Positions 1-9,573 of a stretch of DNA of 42,534 nt are shown here, one piece after another (position 1 is the first letter of the stretch; each line of letters begins with the position of its first letter). Under the pieces are notes generated by a model that did no database searches, was not told where the DNA came from, and was given only the letters and a program-made list of their open reading frames with translations. A program made the translations under genes and the position numbers. The stretch comes from DATARH01 sp035604035 (lineage in GTDB: Bacteria > Pseudomonadota > Alphaproteobacteria > ATCC43930 > CGMCC-115725), in NCBI GenBank assembly GCA_035604035.1, contig DATNJF010000098.1:1-42534 (forward strand). Reading direction: 5' to 3'.

Positions 1-1103
1 CGGTCGAGCCGGAGGCGAGCCTCGCCGCATCGCGCGCCATCGATTTCGTCGCCCGCGAGGAGTTCGACTTCACGATCAAGGAGGTGGCCAACGGTCGCGC
101 CTTCGCCGATATCGACGGCCTCAGCTACCGCAACCCCGCCGGCGACATCGTCCACAACCGCGAGCGGGCGATCCTCGAAAATATGGACGAGCTGCCGTTC
201 GTCACCGAAGTCTATAAGCGCGACCTCAGGATCGAGGACTATTTCATCGGCTACCTTAAGCACCCTTACGTCTCGCTCTACACTGGGCGTGGCTGCAAGT
301 CGCGCTGCACCTTCTGCCTGTGGCCGCAGACGGTCGGCGGGCACCGCTACCGGGTGCGCAGCGTCGAGCACGTGATCGAGGAAATTCGCCAGGCGAAGGC
401 GCACTTCCCGCAGGTAAAGGAGTTCTTCTTCGACGACGACACCTTCACCGATAATTTGCCGCGCGCCGAGGCGATCGCGAAGGAGCTCGGCAAGCTCGGA
501 GTGACATGGTCGTGCAACGCCAAGGCGAACGTGCCGCGCGCGACGCTCGAGGTGCTGCGCGACAACGGCCTGCGGTTGCTGCTGGTCGGTTACGAGACCG
601 GCAACCAGCAGATCCTCTACAACATCAAGAAGGGCATGCGGGTCGACGTGGCGCGCCGTTTCACCAAGGATTGCCACGAGCTCGGCATCACTATCCACGG
701 CACCTTCATCCTCGGTCTTCCCGGCGAAAGCCGCGAGACGATCGAGGAGACGATCAACTTCGCCGCCGACATCAACCCGCACACGATCCAGGTGTCGCTG
801 GCCGCGCCCTATCCCGGCACCGAGCTCTACCGCCAGGCGGTGGAGAATGGCTGGCTCGATACCGAGCACGCCGAGCTGATCGACGACAATGGCGTGCAGA
901 TCGCGCCGCTGCATTACGAGCACCTGACCCACACCGAGATCTTCGATTCGGTCGAGACCTTCTATAAGCGATTCTATTTCCGCAGGAAGAAGATCGCCTC
1001 GCTGGTCGGCGAGATGATCCGCAGCCCGGAGATGATGCGCCGCCGGCTGCGCGAAGGCGTTGAATTCTTCCAGTTCCTGCGCCATCGGGAGATGGCGAAC
1101 TAA
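1..1103 (+). CDS. hpnJ: Hopanoid biosynthesis radical SAM protein HpnJ, 5' end outside window
   Basis: The reading frame is open from the left edge (frame of position 3), so this is the last ~367 residues of a longer protein; the GTG at 84 is internal. A radical SAM signature is visible at about 288-318 in the motif GRGCKSRCTFC, a CxxxCxxC that would bind the [4Fe-4S] cluster reducing S-adenosylmethionine. The frame continues through a typical B12-type radical SAM barrel (GLPGES motif, then the conserved PYPGTELY). The N-terminal cobalamin-binding part lies mainly outside. The family converts the glucosamine-bearing bacteriohopanetetrol into the cyclitol ether head group, working with HpnI and HpnK. 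The convergent neighbour hpnN supports hopanoid context. The two genes overlap tail to tail by four bases (1100-1103). The assignment to HpnJ rather than another B12 radical SAM family rests on sequence feel plus the neighbour. Confidence 0.85.
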   Translation, partial: VEPEASLAASRAIDFVAREEFDFTIKEVANGRAFADIDGLSYRNPAGDIVHNRERAILENMDELPFVTEVYKRDLRIEDYFIGYLKHPYVSLYTGRGCKSRCTFCLWPQTVGGHRYRVRSVEHVIEEIRQAKAHFPQVKEFFFDDDTFTDNLPRAEAIAKELGKLGVTWSCNAKANVPRATLEVLRDNGLRLLLVGYETGNQQILYNIKKGMRVDVARRFTKDCHELGITIHGTFILGLPGESRETIEETINFAADINPHTIQVSLAAPYPGTELYRQAVENGWLDTEHAELIDDNGVQIAPLHYEHLTHTEIFDSVETFYKRFYFRRKKIASLVGEMIRSPEMMRRRLREGVEFFQFLRHREMAN

Positions 1104-3676
1104 GTTCTCGGCGGCCCCAGCAGCGCCGGCAGGATGAAAAGCGTGCAGAACACCGTGCAGGCGAGCGAGATCGTCAACAGCAAGCCCATATCGGCTTCGC
1201 CCGGGTCGGGCGACAGCGCGAGGCTGCCGAAGGCGCACATCGTCGTCAGCGCGCTGAAAACGACGGCGCGTGCGGTCGACGATTGTAGGTGATCGGCGAG
1301 CCCAGCCCGCCAGTTCATCACGAAGTAGATGTCGAAGGCGACGCCGATGCCGAGCAACAGCGGCAGGGCGATAATGTTGGCGTAATTGAGCCTGATCCCG
1401 GCGATGACGGTAATCGCCATGGTCAAGAGCGCGGCGAGTAGCAGTGGCGCGATCACGAGGGCGACGTCGCGCGGGCGGCGCAGCACCGCGGTGAGGAGCA
1501 GGGTGATCACCGCCACGGCGATGATGCCGGCCTCGACAAACGCCGAGCTGATGAGGCGCCCGGCCTCGAGGATGGTGACCGGCGTGCCTGTGGCTTGCGG
1601 GGCGGCGCTATGCACTGCTTCGACAAAGAGCTTGAGGACGGTGGGGTCGTGGGCGTCGCCCGTGGGAAACACCTCGACACGCGCGGCGCCGTCCGGAGCG
1701 ATCCAGCTCGCGCGCAATTCCGCCGGCAGGTCGGTGAGCGCGACCTCGTTCGCCTGGATCAATTGTCCGAGCAGTTCGATCCGGTGCAGCAGCCCCGATA
1801 GCAGCGCCTTCTGCAGGGTGGGGATGATCGCTGGCCCGCGCGAGCCGGCCGCGTCGAGCGCCGCCGCCAGCTGCGCAGTCGGCGCGTCGCCCGGATGCGC
1901 GGCGACAAATTTCTCCAGCGCCTTGGCGCAACCGGCGAGCGCGGCCATCGTCTCTGTGTCGTTCGGCGGCGGCAGGATCGTCGCCGGCGTCAGGCTTGGG
2001 CCGAGCAGCAGGCCCAGATCGGCGAGTATCGCCAGTTTTTCGGGCTGGTGCGCCGGGACGAAGCTCGCCGCGGTGATCGTCATCGACACCTCGGGCAATT
2101 GCTCGAGCTTGTCGGCGAGCGCCTGCGCCGCGTCGAGGCTCGACGCCAGGATTTCGGCGGTGTAGGGCGTCGTCTGCGGGTCCTTCATCAGGTCGGTGAT
2201 CGTCTGCATCGCCTCGCTATGCGGGTTCTTGAGGTCGAGCGGATCGGAGTCAAAGCTGATCCGTGGCAACAGCGCGAGGGCGCCGGCGGCGAGAATCGCG
2301 GCGCCGGCGATGACCCAGCGGCGGCGCTGTCGCAAGAAGCGGTCGACCGGCGCGGCGCGGGTAAAGCCGACCGCCTCGGCTTCCGGCTTTGGCCGCAACA
2401 GCGTTAGCAGCGCCGGCAGCAGCGTGAAGTTGAGCGCGATCGCGATGCCCATGCCGATGCCGGCGATCCAGCCCAGCTCGCGCACACCGACATAGGGGGT
2501 CGGCACGAAGGACAAAAAGCCGATGGCGGTCGCGGCGGCGGCGAGCGCCAATGACGGGCCGATCGTCCGCGCCGCGGCGGCGAGCGCGGTGTCGAGCGCG
2601 CCGGTCTGGTGCCGCTGGTCGCGGTAGCGGATCGAAAACTGGATGCTGAAATCGACCGCCAGGCCGACGAACAGCACGCCGAACGCCACCGAGATCACAT
2701 TCAAAGTGCCGATCGCCAAGGCGGCGAAGGCGCCGGTCAGCACCAGCCCGCACGCGACTGTCACGACGCAGGCGATGACCAGACGCGGCGAGCGCAACCC
2801 GGCGAAGAGGATTACCAGCATCGACCCAATCGACAGGAGGGCCGAGCTCAGCGCGCCTTTGCGCAAGGTCGCGAACTGGTCATCGTCAAGCGCGACCGAG
2901 CCGGTGATGCGCACCCGAACGCCGTTCTCCGGCGTCAATCCGAGCTCTGCGGCGACGCGTTGGACTTCGGTGGTCGCTTTTGCCCCCGGTTCGAGCGAGT
3001 GATAATCGAGCACCGGCTGCACCAGCACGAATTTGCGCAATGCGCGCGGGTCGGGTTTGGCGCCAGACAGCATGGCCTGCCACGACAGGCTGACCGGCTT
3101 ACCGGCGACGACGCCATCGACGATGTCGGCGAGTTTGGCGAGGGTCGGGTCGAGCTTGTCGATCGAGACATCGCCGCGCGTCGCGCCCTCGGTGAAGAGC
3201 TTGATGGTGTCGAAGAGGCCGCGAAGGCTCGGATCGGCGGCAAGGCTGCCGAGCAGCGGCTGCGCCGCGACCAGTTGCTGCGACAGCGCGTTAAGCTCGT
3301 CAACCGACAGGAACAAGAGCCCGTTCTTATCGAAGAACGGTCCCCCGTCGGGCCGCCGTACGCTCTTGAAGAAGGTCGGTTCGGCGCCGAGCCGGCCGGC
3401 AAGAAGCCGCGCCGCATCGTCGGCAATCTCCCCGGTGGTCCCGTCGATGACGACCGCCAGAAGGTCTGCGTTCTGCGGGAATGCGCGGTCGAGCGCCAAC
3501 TCGTTCTGACGCCATGCCAGATCGCTTGGCAGCAGGTTCTCGATATTGGTGTCGATGGATAGATGGCCGGCCGCGTACCAGCCGGCGGCGAGTGTCAGCA
3601 TGAGCGCCGCGACGACGTGCACGACGGGACGGCGGCGGGCGGCATCGACGAGGCGAACGATGAGCGCGGCGATCAC
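1100..3676 (-). CDS. hpnN: Hopanoid-associated RND-family transporter HpnN
   Basis: This is a large MMPL/RND-type membrane protein of about 858 residues from the chosen start. The layout is one membrane helix near residues 18-38, a periplasmic domain starting with the characteristic SIDTNIENLLP, a block of about five helices around 270-430, then a second helix/periplasmic/five-helix half. The motif GLAVDFSIQFSIRYRD in the first half and GVAFDIYFVMNWR in the second are typical of this fold. HpnN is known to move hopanoids to the outer membrane. I prefer the GTG at 3676, preceded by GAGG four bases upstream and giving the short cytoplasmic N-terminus normal for the family; an in-frame TTG at 3742 has no convincing ribosome binding site. 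The gene ends tail to tail with hpnJ. Confidence 0.85.
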   Translation of the reverse strand: MIAALIVRLVDAARRRPVVHVVAALMLTLAAGWYAAGHLSIDTNIENLLPSDLAWRQNELALDRAFPQNADLLAVVIDGTTGEIADDAARLLAGRLGAEPTFFKSVRRPDGGPFFDKNGLLFLSVDELNALSQQLVAAQPLLGSLAADPSLRGLFDTIKLFTEGATRGDVSIDKLDPTLAKLADIVDGVVAGKPVSLSWQAMLSGAKPDPRALRKFVLVQPVLDYHSLEPGAKATTEVQRVAAELGLTPENGVRVRITGSVALDDDQFATLRKGALSSALLSIGSMLVILFAGLRSPRLVIACVVTVACGLVLTGAFAALAIGTLNVISVAFGVLFVGLAVDFSIQFSIRYRDQRHQTGALDTALAAAARTIGPSLALAAAATAIGFLSFVPTPYVGVRELGWIAGIGMGIAIALNFTLLPALLTLLRPKPEAEAVGFTRAAPVDRFLRQRRRWVIAGAAILAAGALALLPRISFDSDPLDLKNPHSEAMQTITDLMKDPQTTPYTAEILASSLDAAQALADKLEQLPEVSMTITAASFVPAHQPEKLAILADLGLLLGPSLTPATILPPPNDTETMAALAGCAKALEKFVAAHPGDAPTAQLAAALDAAGSRGPAIIPTLQKALLSGLLHRIELLGQLIQANEVALTDLPAELRASWIAPDGAARVEVFPTGDAHDPTVLKLFVEAVHSAAPQATGTPVTILEAGRLISSAFVEAGIIAVAVITLLLTAVLRRPRDVALVIAPLLLAALLTMAITVIAGIRLNYANIIALPLLLGIGVAFDIYFVMNWRAGLADHLQSSTARAVVFSALTTMCAFGSLALSPDPGEADMGLLLTISLACTVFCTLFILPALLGPPRT

Positions 3677-3791
3677 AAGGCCTCGGCGAGCGACGGTGGA
3701 GGAGCAGGAGCCGGCCGGCCCCGAGCCCCCAATTAAGCGCAAATTAAGGCGAAGGGGTGCACAAAATGCCGCGAAATCTCCCGTGTCAGGT

Positions 3792-3838
3792 CACATTCCG
3801 GACATGCTTGGCGATGATGCTGCACAGAACGGAATGTG
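3792..3838. promoter_or_regulatory. Inverted repeat in the leader of the 54-residue gene
   Basis: Arms CACATTCCG (3792-3800) and CGGAATGTG (3830-3838) are perfect 9-base inverted repeats separated by 29 bases. The right arm ends two bases before the GGAGGGG ribosome binding site at 3841. It could be a stem-loop in the leader, or an operator for a dimeric regulator between hpnN and the small gene. No choice can be made by eye. Confidence 0.5.
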
Positions 3839-3850
3839 TAGGAGGGGATC

Positions 3851-4015
3851 ATGGCCGACCGCGAATGCTGCCGCTATGAACCGAGCCTCGATGAGCTGCT
3901 CGACGACGAGATGATGCAGCCGGTGCTGCAGAGCGCCGGGCTCGACCGCGAACGCTTCCACGACCTGCTGGTCGAGACCGGTGAGCGGGTACGCCTGTCG
4001 CGCGAATCGGAGTAA
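3851..4015 (+). CDS. Small conserved-looking protein, 54 residues
   Basis: ATG at 3851 is preceded by TAGGAGGGG, a near-ideal ribosome binding site, and the frame ends at TAA 4013-4015. The product is acidic and probably helical, with a block PSLDELLDDEMMQPV (residues 11-25) followed by QSAGLDRERFHDLL. I recall short proteins of unknown function with a similar SLDELLDDE...SAGLD pattern in alphaproteobacteria, but cannot verify this here. There are no membrane helices and no signal peptide. Two adjacent cysteines sit at residues 6-7. It lies between divergent hpnN and the convergent histidine kinase gene, so it appears to be monocistronic. Function unknown. Confidence 0.75.
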   Translation: MADRECCRYEPSLDELLDDEMMQPVLQSAGLDRERFHDLLVETGERVRLSRESE

Positions 4016-4021
4016 CGCGAC

Positions 4022-5404
4022 CTAAAGCGCGGCGAATTCGAGCCGCACCGTCAATCCTGGATGATTGTCACCAAGCTGGATGGTGCCGTTGTGCAATCGC
4101 GCGACGGCGCGCACCAAGCTGAGGCCCAGCCCGTTGCCCGGCGTGCTGCGGCTCGGCTCAAGGCGGACGAAGCGGTCGAGTACCGCTTCCCGCTCGCCTT
4201 CCGGGATGCCGGGACCGCTGTCGGACACTTCGAGCGCGGCGCGGCCATCGTGCTGATGGGCCGATAGCGTTACCTCCCCGCCGCCGTATTTCAGCGCGTT
4301 GTCGAGCAAATTGGCGACCGCCTGTGATAAGAGATGGCGGTCGCCGCGAATCATGATCCCAGGCTCGACATCGAGCTTCAGCGCGCAGCCTTGTTCCTCG
4401 GCGACCGGCTCGTAGAGCTCGGCGGCGGCGCGCGCCGTCTGCGCCAGGTCCAGCGGCTCGGCCGCGTTGCGCCGGGTGCCCGACTCGGCCTCGGCGATGT
4501 TGAGCAGCGCGTTGAACGTCGTCAGCAGCCGGTCGGCTTCGTCGATCGCGGCGCGCACCGCCTCGCTCTGCGCCGCCGCGTCGGGCGCGCCCAAGAGGCT
4601 CAATTCCAGCCGCGCGCGCAGCCGCGACAGCGGCGTGCGCAAATCGTGCGCGATGTTGTCGGAGACCTCGCGTATTCCCGCCATCAGCCGCTCGATCTGG
4701 TCGAGCATATTGTTGAGGTTGGTGGCGAGCTGATCGAACTCGTCGCTGGTGCCCCTCAACGGCACGCGCTCGGAGAGATTGCCGCCCATCACCCGCTCGG
4801 CGGTGCGGTTGACCTCCTCGACCCGGCGCAACAGGCTGCGGCCCATCACCGCGCCGCCGCCGATACCGGCGCAGAGCGCCAGCAGCCCGGCCCACAGCAA
4901 AGCCGCCTTGACCCGCTCGCGGAACAGCGCCGCGTCGCTGATGTCGCGGGCGACGAGCAGACGGTAGCCCTGCGGGATCACCAACAGCGCGCCCTGCGCC
5001 GGGTGCATTTCGGTGTGGTCCTTGATCTTCACCGAGACACGGAAGCTGAGCGGTCCCGGCGCCACCGGCTTGCCCTCGGGCCAGCCCGCAATGTTGCCGG
5101 CGAGTGGATGCCCATCGGGATTGGTGACGAGGTAGAGCATCCCGTCGCCACGATCGCCGGCGCTGCGCGCGGCGACGATCTGGAGGAGACCCGAGAGGCC
5201 ACGTTGGTCGTATTGCTCGGCAAGCCCGGCGATCTCGGCGTCGAGCGTGGCCTGAGTCTGACGCTCGACGAAATCGGCGCTCATCCAATAGATGAAAACC
5301 AGCACGCCCAGGACCGAGACCGCGAATACCGCGAAGTACAGGGTCGCCAGGCGAAACGCATGCGTTCGCACCAGCCGGTGTATCTGGGACAGGAGCCGCG
5401 GCAT
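4022..5404 (-). CDS. Sensor histidine kinase, HAMP type
   Basis: A 460-residue membrane sensor kinase. It has a helix at about 18-40, a periplasmic sensor region of about 120 residues, a second helix at about 167-188, a HAMP linker to about 240, the dimerisation/phosphoacceptor H-box with His253 (IAHDLRTPLSRL), and a C-terminal ATPase with the N-box NLLDNALKYGG, G1 box DSGPGIPEG and G2 box GNGLGLSLV. All catalytic landmarks are present, so it should be active. It starts six bases after the stop of the response regulator gene, so the two form one operon and almost certainly one signalling pair. The signal is not evident from sequence; the sensor domain has no motif I recognise. Confidence 0.93.
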   Translation of the reverse strand: MPRLLSQIHRLVRTHAFRLATLYFAVFAVSVLGVLVFIYWMSADFVERQTQATLDAEIAGLAEQYDQRGLSGLLQIVAARSAGDRGDGMLYLVTNPDGHPLAGNIAGWPEGKPVAPGPLSFRVSVKIKDHTEMHPAQGALLVIPQGYRLLVARDISDAALFRERVKAALLWAGLLALCAGIGGGAVMGRSLLRRVEEVNRTAERVMGGNLSERVPLRGTSDEFDQLATNLNNMLDQIERLMAGIREVSDNIAHDLRTPLSRLRARLELSLLGAPDAAAQSEAVRAAIDEADRLLTTFNALLNIAEAESGTRRNAAEPLDLAQTARAAAELYEPVAEEQGCALKLDVEPGIMIRGDRHLLSQAVANLLDNALKYGGGEVTLSAHQHDGRAALEVSDSGPGIPEGEREAVLDRFVRLEPSRSTPGNGLGLSLVRAVARLHNGTIQLGDNHPGLTVRLEFAAL

Positions 5405-5410
5405 CGCCGC

Positions 5411-6088
5411 CTAGTCCGAGGCGCGCAGGCTATAGCCGGCGCCGCGCACGGTATGCAGCAGCGGCCGTTCGAAGCCACGGTCGATCTTTTGTCTCAGCCG
5501 GCTCACATGCACGTCGATGACATTGGTCTGCGGGTCGAAATGGTAATCCCACACATGTTCCAAGAGCATCGTGCGGGTGACGACATGCCCGGCATTGCGC
5601 ATCAAATATTCGAGCAGCTGGAACTCGCGGGGCAACAGGTCGATCACCGTCTCGCCGCGCTTCACCGAACGCGTGAGCAGATCAAGCTCGAGATCGGCAA
5701 CGCGCAGTTTGGTGGTTGCCACCGCCGCCCCGCCGCGGCGCAACAGCGCCTCGATTCGCGCCACCAGCTCGCTGAACGCGAAGGGCTTCACCAGATAGTC
5801 GTCGCCGCCAGCGCGAAGCCCTTTGACCCGGTCGTCGACGCTGCCCAAAGCCGAGAGGATCAGTGATGGTGTGCCGATCTCGGCGGCGCGCAAGGCGCCC
5901 AACAGCGCCAGCCCATCCATCCCAGGCAGCATGCGGTCGAGGATGATCGCGTCGTAACTCCCCGAGCTAGCGAGGTAGAGGCCCTCGCGGCCATCGCCCG
6001 ACCGATCAACCGTATAGCCCTTTTCGCTCAGCCCCTTGACCAGGTAGGCGGCGGTCTCGCGGTCGTCCTCGACGACAAGCAGCTTCAT
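5411..6088 (-). CDS. OmpR-family response regulator
   Basis: A 225-residue two-domain regulator. The receiver domain carries acidic residues VEDD at 6-9, the phosphoacceptor Asp51 in AIILDRMLPGMDG, and the conserved Lys in the motif DDYLVKPFAF. The C-terminal winged helix has the OmpR-type LLPREFQLLEYLMRN and the DNA-recognition region VIDVHVSRLRQKID. It is the first gene of the leftward operon with the kinase. The upstream 248 bases to the next gene on the plus strand would hold its promoter; I saw no clear direct repeats that would mark its own binding site. Target genes are not shown by the sequence; the divergent exported proline-rich gene is a candidate by position only. Confidence 0.93.
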   Translation of the reverse strand: MKLLVVEDDRETAAYLVKGLSEKGYTVDRSGDGREGLYLASSGSYDAIILDRMLPGMDGLALLGALRAAEIGTPSLILSALGSVDDRVKGLRAGGDDYLVKPFAFSELVARIEALLRRGGAAVATTKLRVADLELDLLTRSVKRGETVIDLLPREFQLLEYLMRNAGHVVTRTMLLEHVWDYHFDPQTNVIDVHVSRLRQKIDRGFERPLLHTVRGAGYSLRASD

Positions 6089-6336
6089 CTCGATGCGCTC
6101 TGGCTCGGGCGACCTCGTAGAGATCGCCCGAAGGAGATGGTCGCGGCGATCCCGCTCAACAAGCTCGAAGCGGCGCTCAAAAGGCGCCCGATCGGGTGAT
6201 TCGCTTCTTATTGCGCGCCGCGAGCTGCGGGCGGTTTCGCTTAGATGAGGCTTTCCATGATCTTAAATGGCCTCGGATACGCACGCTGGCGGCGGCGATA
6301 GCATCGACTTCGAATTATTGTCGCGGAGGGTTCGCG

Positions 6337-6729
6337 ATGGCCGTTCGAATTCTCAGCATTGTCGCCGGGTTGGGCTTACTCGCCTCGGTCTCGGCACACG
6401 CCGCTCAACCGGTCGGTGACATCGTCGACCAGATCCTAAAGACGCTGCCGCCACCCGCTGCCCAACCCGCGCCGCCGCAAGCGCCGCCGACGCCAAGCGC
6501 GGACAGCCTGGCGCCTGCCCCGACCCCACCTGCAATCCCGGCGCCGCCAGGACCAAGCACGGCAAGTCTGGCTCCGCCAATCTCCGCTGCCGCGAGTTCC
6601 GATCCGATAAGCCTGATCCCGCCGAACCCTGTTTCCGCAAGCCCAATTCCGGTAAGCGTGACCCCTCTGAGCCCTATTCCCGCGACCTCCGCTCCAGCAA
6701 AACCGCCTCCGCCGAAACCGGCGTCGTAG
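6337..6729 (+). CDS. Exported proline/alanine-rich protein, 130 residues
   Basis: ATG at 6337 is six bases after GGAGGG (6325-6330), so it is preferred to an upstream in-frame ATG at 6196. Residues 1-23 form a Sec signal peptide (hydrophobic core ILSIVAGLGLLASVS, likely cleavage after AHA). The mature protein opens with a short helical stretch, GDIVDQILKTL, and is then almost wholly low complexity, rich in Pro, Ala and Ser with PxP spacing. This suggests an extended periplasmic or cell-wall spacer rather than an enzyme. The region 6089-6336 in front contains nothing else I can support. Function unknown. Low-complexity GC-rich frames can be fortuitous, but the signal peptide and ribosome binding site argue that it is real. 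Confidence 0.7.
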   Translation: MAVRILSIVAGLGLLASVSAHAAQPVGDIVDQILKTLPPPAAQPAPPQAPPTPSADSLAPAPTPPAIPAPPGPSTASLAPPISAAASSDPISLIPPNPVSASPIPVSVTPLSPIPATSAPAKPPPPKPAS

Positions 6730-6836
6730 AACCGGCGCGCCGATCGGCGCCACTCCCCCTCGTGATCGCCGGCTGGGCACGTCTTGGCTGCGACCCGGCG
6801 CCGCAGCAATCATCTGCATCGGTATCGATTTTCGGC

Positions 6837-6885
6837 TTGACCCGCGCGGCCCGAGCAACGATGTATTGCGTACCAAATCAGTACG
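6837..6885 (+). promoter_or_regulatory. Candidate suf operon promoter with palindromic operator
   Basis: A -35-like TTGACC lies at 6837-6842 and a weak -10-like TGTATT at 6862-6867 (19-base spacing). A palindrome CGTAC-N7-GTACG at 6869-6885 would cover the transcription start, 12 bases before the ATG of the Rrf2 regulator gene. This position fits autorepression by the regulator. The match to any published IscR or SufR box was not checked. Confidence 0.45.
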
Positions 6886-6897
6886 AATTGGGCCACT

Positions 6898-7347
6898 ATG
6901 ATCATTCTGTCGAAACTCGCCGATTACGGCGTCATCGTCGCGACCCATCTGGCGCTCGCGCCCGACCGGCAAGAAAACGCCGCCTCGGTTGCCGCGGCGA
7001 CGCGGCTGCCGATGGCGACCGTCGCCAAGCTGCTGAAGGCGTTAGCCCATGCCGGGGTGGTCAGCGCGACGCGCGGCGCGGCCGGTGGCTATCGGCTGGC
7101 GCGGCCGGCGGCGGCGATCTCGGTCGCCGAGGTCGTTGCCGCGATCGACGGCGATATCGGCCTCACCCAGTGCTCGGTCCATGTCGACGAATGCGCTCAC
7201 ACCAGTTATTGCCCGACCCGGCCGCATTGGGCGGCGATCAACCGCGCCGTCGGCGAGGCGCTCTCGGCAGTGACGCTGGACGAGATGATCTCGCCTTACG
7301 CCTTTCTGCCGGCGGCCGGCGTGCCGCAGCATCCGGCGCATGGTTGA
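6898..7347 (+). CDS. Rrf2-family Fe-S cluster assembly regulator
   Basis: A 149-residue Rrf2/IscR-type repressor. It starts MIILSKLADYGV, the conserved opening of the family's winged helix, has the recognition helix around residues 38-58 and the wing TRGAAGGYRLARP. Three cysteines at 92, 99 and 105 (motif QCSVHVDEC then YC) match the cluster-binding loop. It is the first gene of the suf operon, nine bases before sufB, and most likely senses Fe-S status and represses the operon from the palindrome at 6869-6885. It resembles the SUF-associated Rrf2 subfamily more than enteric IscR. No good Shine-Dalgarno sequence precedes the ATG, so initiation may be weak, as befits a regulator. Confidence 0.9.
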   Translation: MIILSKLADYGVIVATHLALAPDRQENAASVAAATRLPMATVAKLLKALAHAGVVSATRGAAGGYRLARPAAAISVAEVVAAIDGDIGLTQCSVHVDECAHTSYCPTRPHWAAINRAVGEALSAVTLDEMISPYAFLPAAGVPQHPAHG

Positions 7348-7356
7348 GGCGAGAGC

Positions 7357-8819
7357 ATGAGCGCCCCCCTCGATACCCAAATCCCTGCCCTCAACGAAGG
7401 CTACAAATACGGTTTCGTCACCGAGATCGAGACTGAGTCAGCCCCGCCCGGCCTCGACGAGGACACGGTGCGGTTCATCTCGGCCAAGAAGGGTGAGCCG
7501 GAATGGCTGCTCGACTGGCGCCTCCAGGCGTTTCGCGCCTGGGAGAAGATGGCGGCGCCGAATTGGGCAAAGCTTAACGTCGCGCCGATCGACTATCAGG
7601 GTGCGACCTACTGGTCGGCGCCGAAATCGGCCGACGATGCGCCGAAATCGCTCGACGAGGTCGATCCCGAATTGCTGGCGATGTACGAGAAGCTCGGCGT
7701 CCCGATGCGCGAGCGCGAGGCGCTGGCCGGGGTCGCGCCAAGAAACGTCGCGGTCGACGCGGTGTTCGACAGCGTCTCGGTGGCCACGACGTTCAAGGGC
7801 CAACTCGCGGAATTGGGCATCGTCTTCTGCTCGTTCGGCGAGGCGGTGAGAGAGCACCCGGATCTGGTCCGCCGCTATCTCGGCACCGTGGTGCCGCAGA
7901 ACGACAATTTCTTCGCCGCGCTCAATTCGGCGGTGTTCAGCGACGGCTCGTTCGCCTACATCCCGCCCGGCGTGCGCTGCCCGATGGAGCTGTCGACCTA
8001 TTTCCGCATCAACGCGGCGAAGTCGGGCCAGTTCGAGCGCACCCTGCTGATCGCCGACAAGGGCGCCTATGTCAGCTATCTCGAAGGCTGCACCGCGCCG
8101 CAGCGCGACGAAAACCAGCTTCATGCGGCGGTGGTCGAGCTGATCGCACACGAGGACGCGCAGATCAAATATTCGACGGTGCAGAACTGGTACCCCGGCG
8201 ATGCCGAGGGCAAGGGCGGCATCTACAATTTCGTCACCAAGCGCGGCGCCTGCCGCGGCGACCGCGCCAAGATCTCATGGACCCAGGTGGAGACCGGCTC
8301 GGCGATCACCTGGAAATACCCGAGCTGCATCCTCGAAGGCGACGACTCGGTCGGCGAATTCTATTCGGTGGCGATCACCAACAACCGCCAGCAGGCCGAT
8401 ACCGGCACCAAGATGATCCATATCGGCAAAAACTCGTCGTCGACGATCATCTCCAAGGGCATCTCGGCCGGGCGCGGCCAGAACACCTATCGCGGCCTGG
8501 TGCGGGTGCAGCCGCGTGCCGAGGGCGCGCGCAATTATACGCAATGCGATTCACTGCTGATCGGCGACCGCTGCGGCGCCCATACCGTGCCCTATATCGA
8601 AGTGCGCAACCCGTCGGCGCGGGTCGAGCATGAGGCGACAACCTCGAAGATCAGCGAAGACCAGATGTTCTATTGCCGCTCGCGCGGCCTTTCGCAGGAG
8701 GACGCGCTGTCGCTGATCGTCAACGGCTTCTGCAAGGAAGTGCTCAAGGAACTGCCGATGGAATTCGCCGTCGAGGCACAAAAGCTTTTGGCCGTGAGCC
8801 TCGAAGGCAGCGTCGGCTG

Positions 8820-8820
<1 letters not shown>
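7357..8820 (+). CDS. sufB: Fe-S cluster scaffold subunit SufB
   Basis: A 487-residue SufB, full length for the family. Recognisable blocks include PPGVRCPMELSTYFRIN, the QNWYPGD region and the C-terminal TTSKISEDQMFYCRSRGL. The right-handed beta-helix core and the C-terminal helical region that contacts SufC are both present. SufB forms the SufBC2D complex on which [4Fe-4S] clusters are built in the cytoplasm, receiving sulfur from the cysteine desulfurase. Its stop overlaps the start of sufC (TGATG), which indicates translational coupling. The gene order rrf2-sufB-sufC-sufD-sufS-sufU-sufT is a common alphaproteobacterial arrangement. Confidence 0.97.
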
Positions 8821-9566
<746 letters not shown>

Positions 9567-9573
9567 GGATGCG

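Noticed and set aside
4158..5866. Large open frames in both directions over the kinase and regulator genes
   Set aside because: Arg/Ala/Gly-rich translations with no family resemblance; the kinase and regulator frames are fully conserved and explain the DNA.
6137..6199. 20-codon ORF (ATG at 6137) right after AAGGAG
   Set aside because: The ribosome binding site touches the ATG with no spacer, there is no recognisable similarity, and the frame is equally open upstream; possibly a gene remnant, but unsupported.
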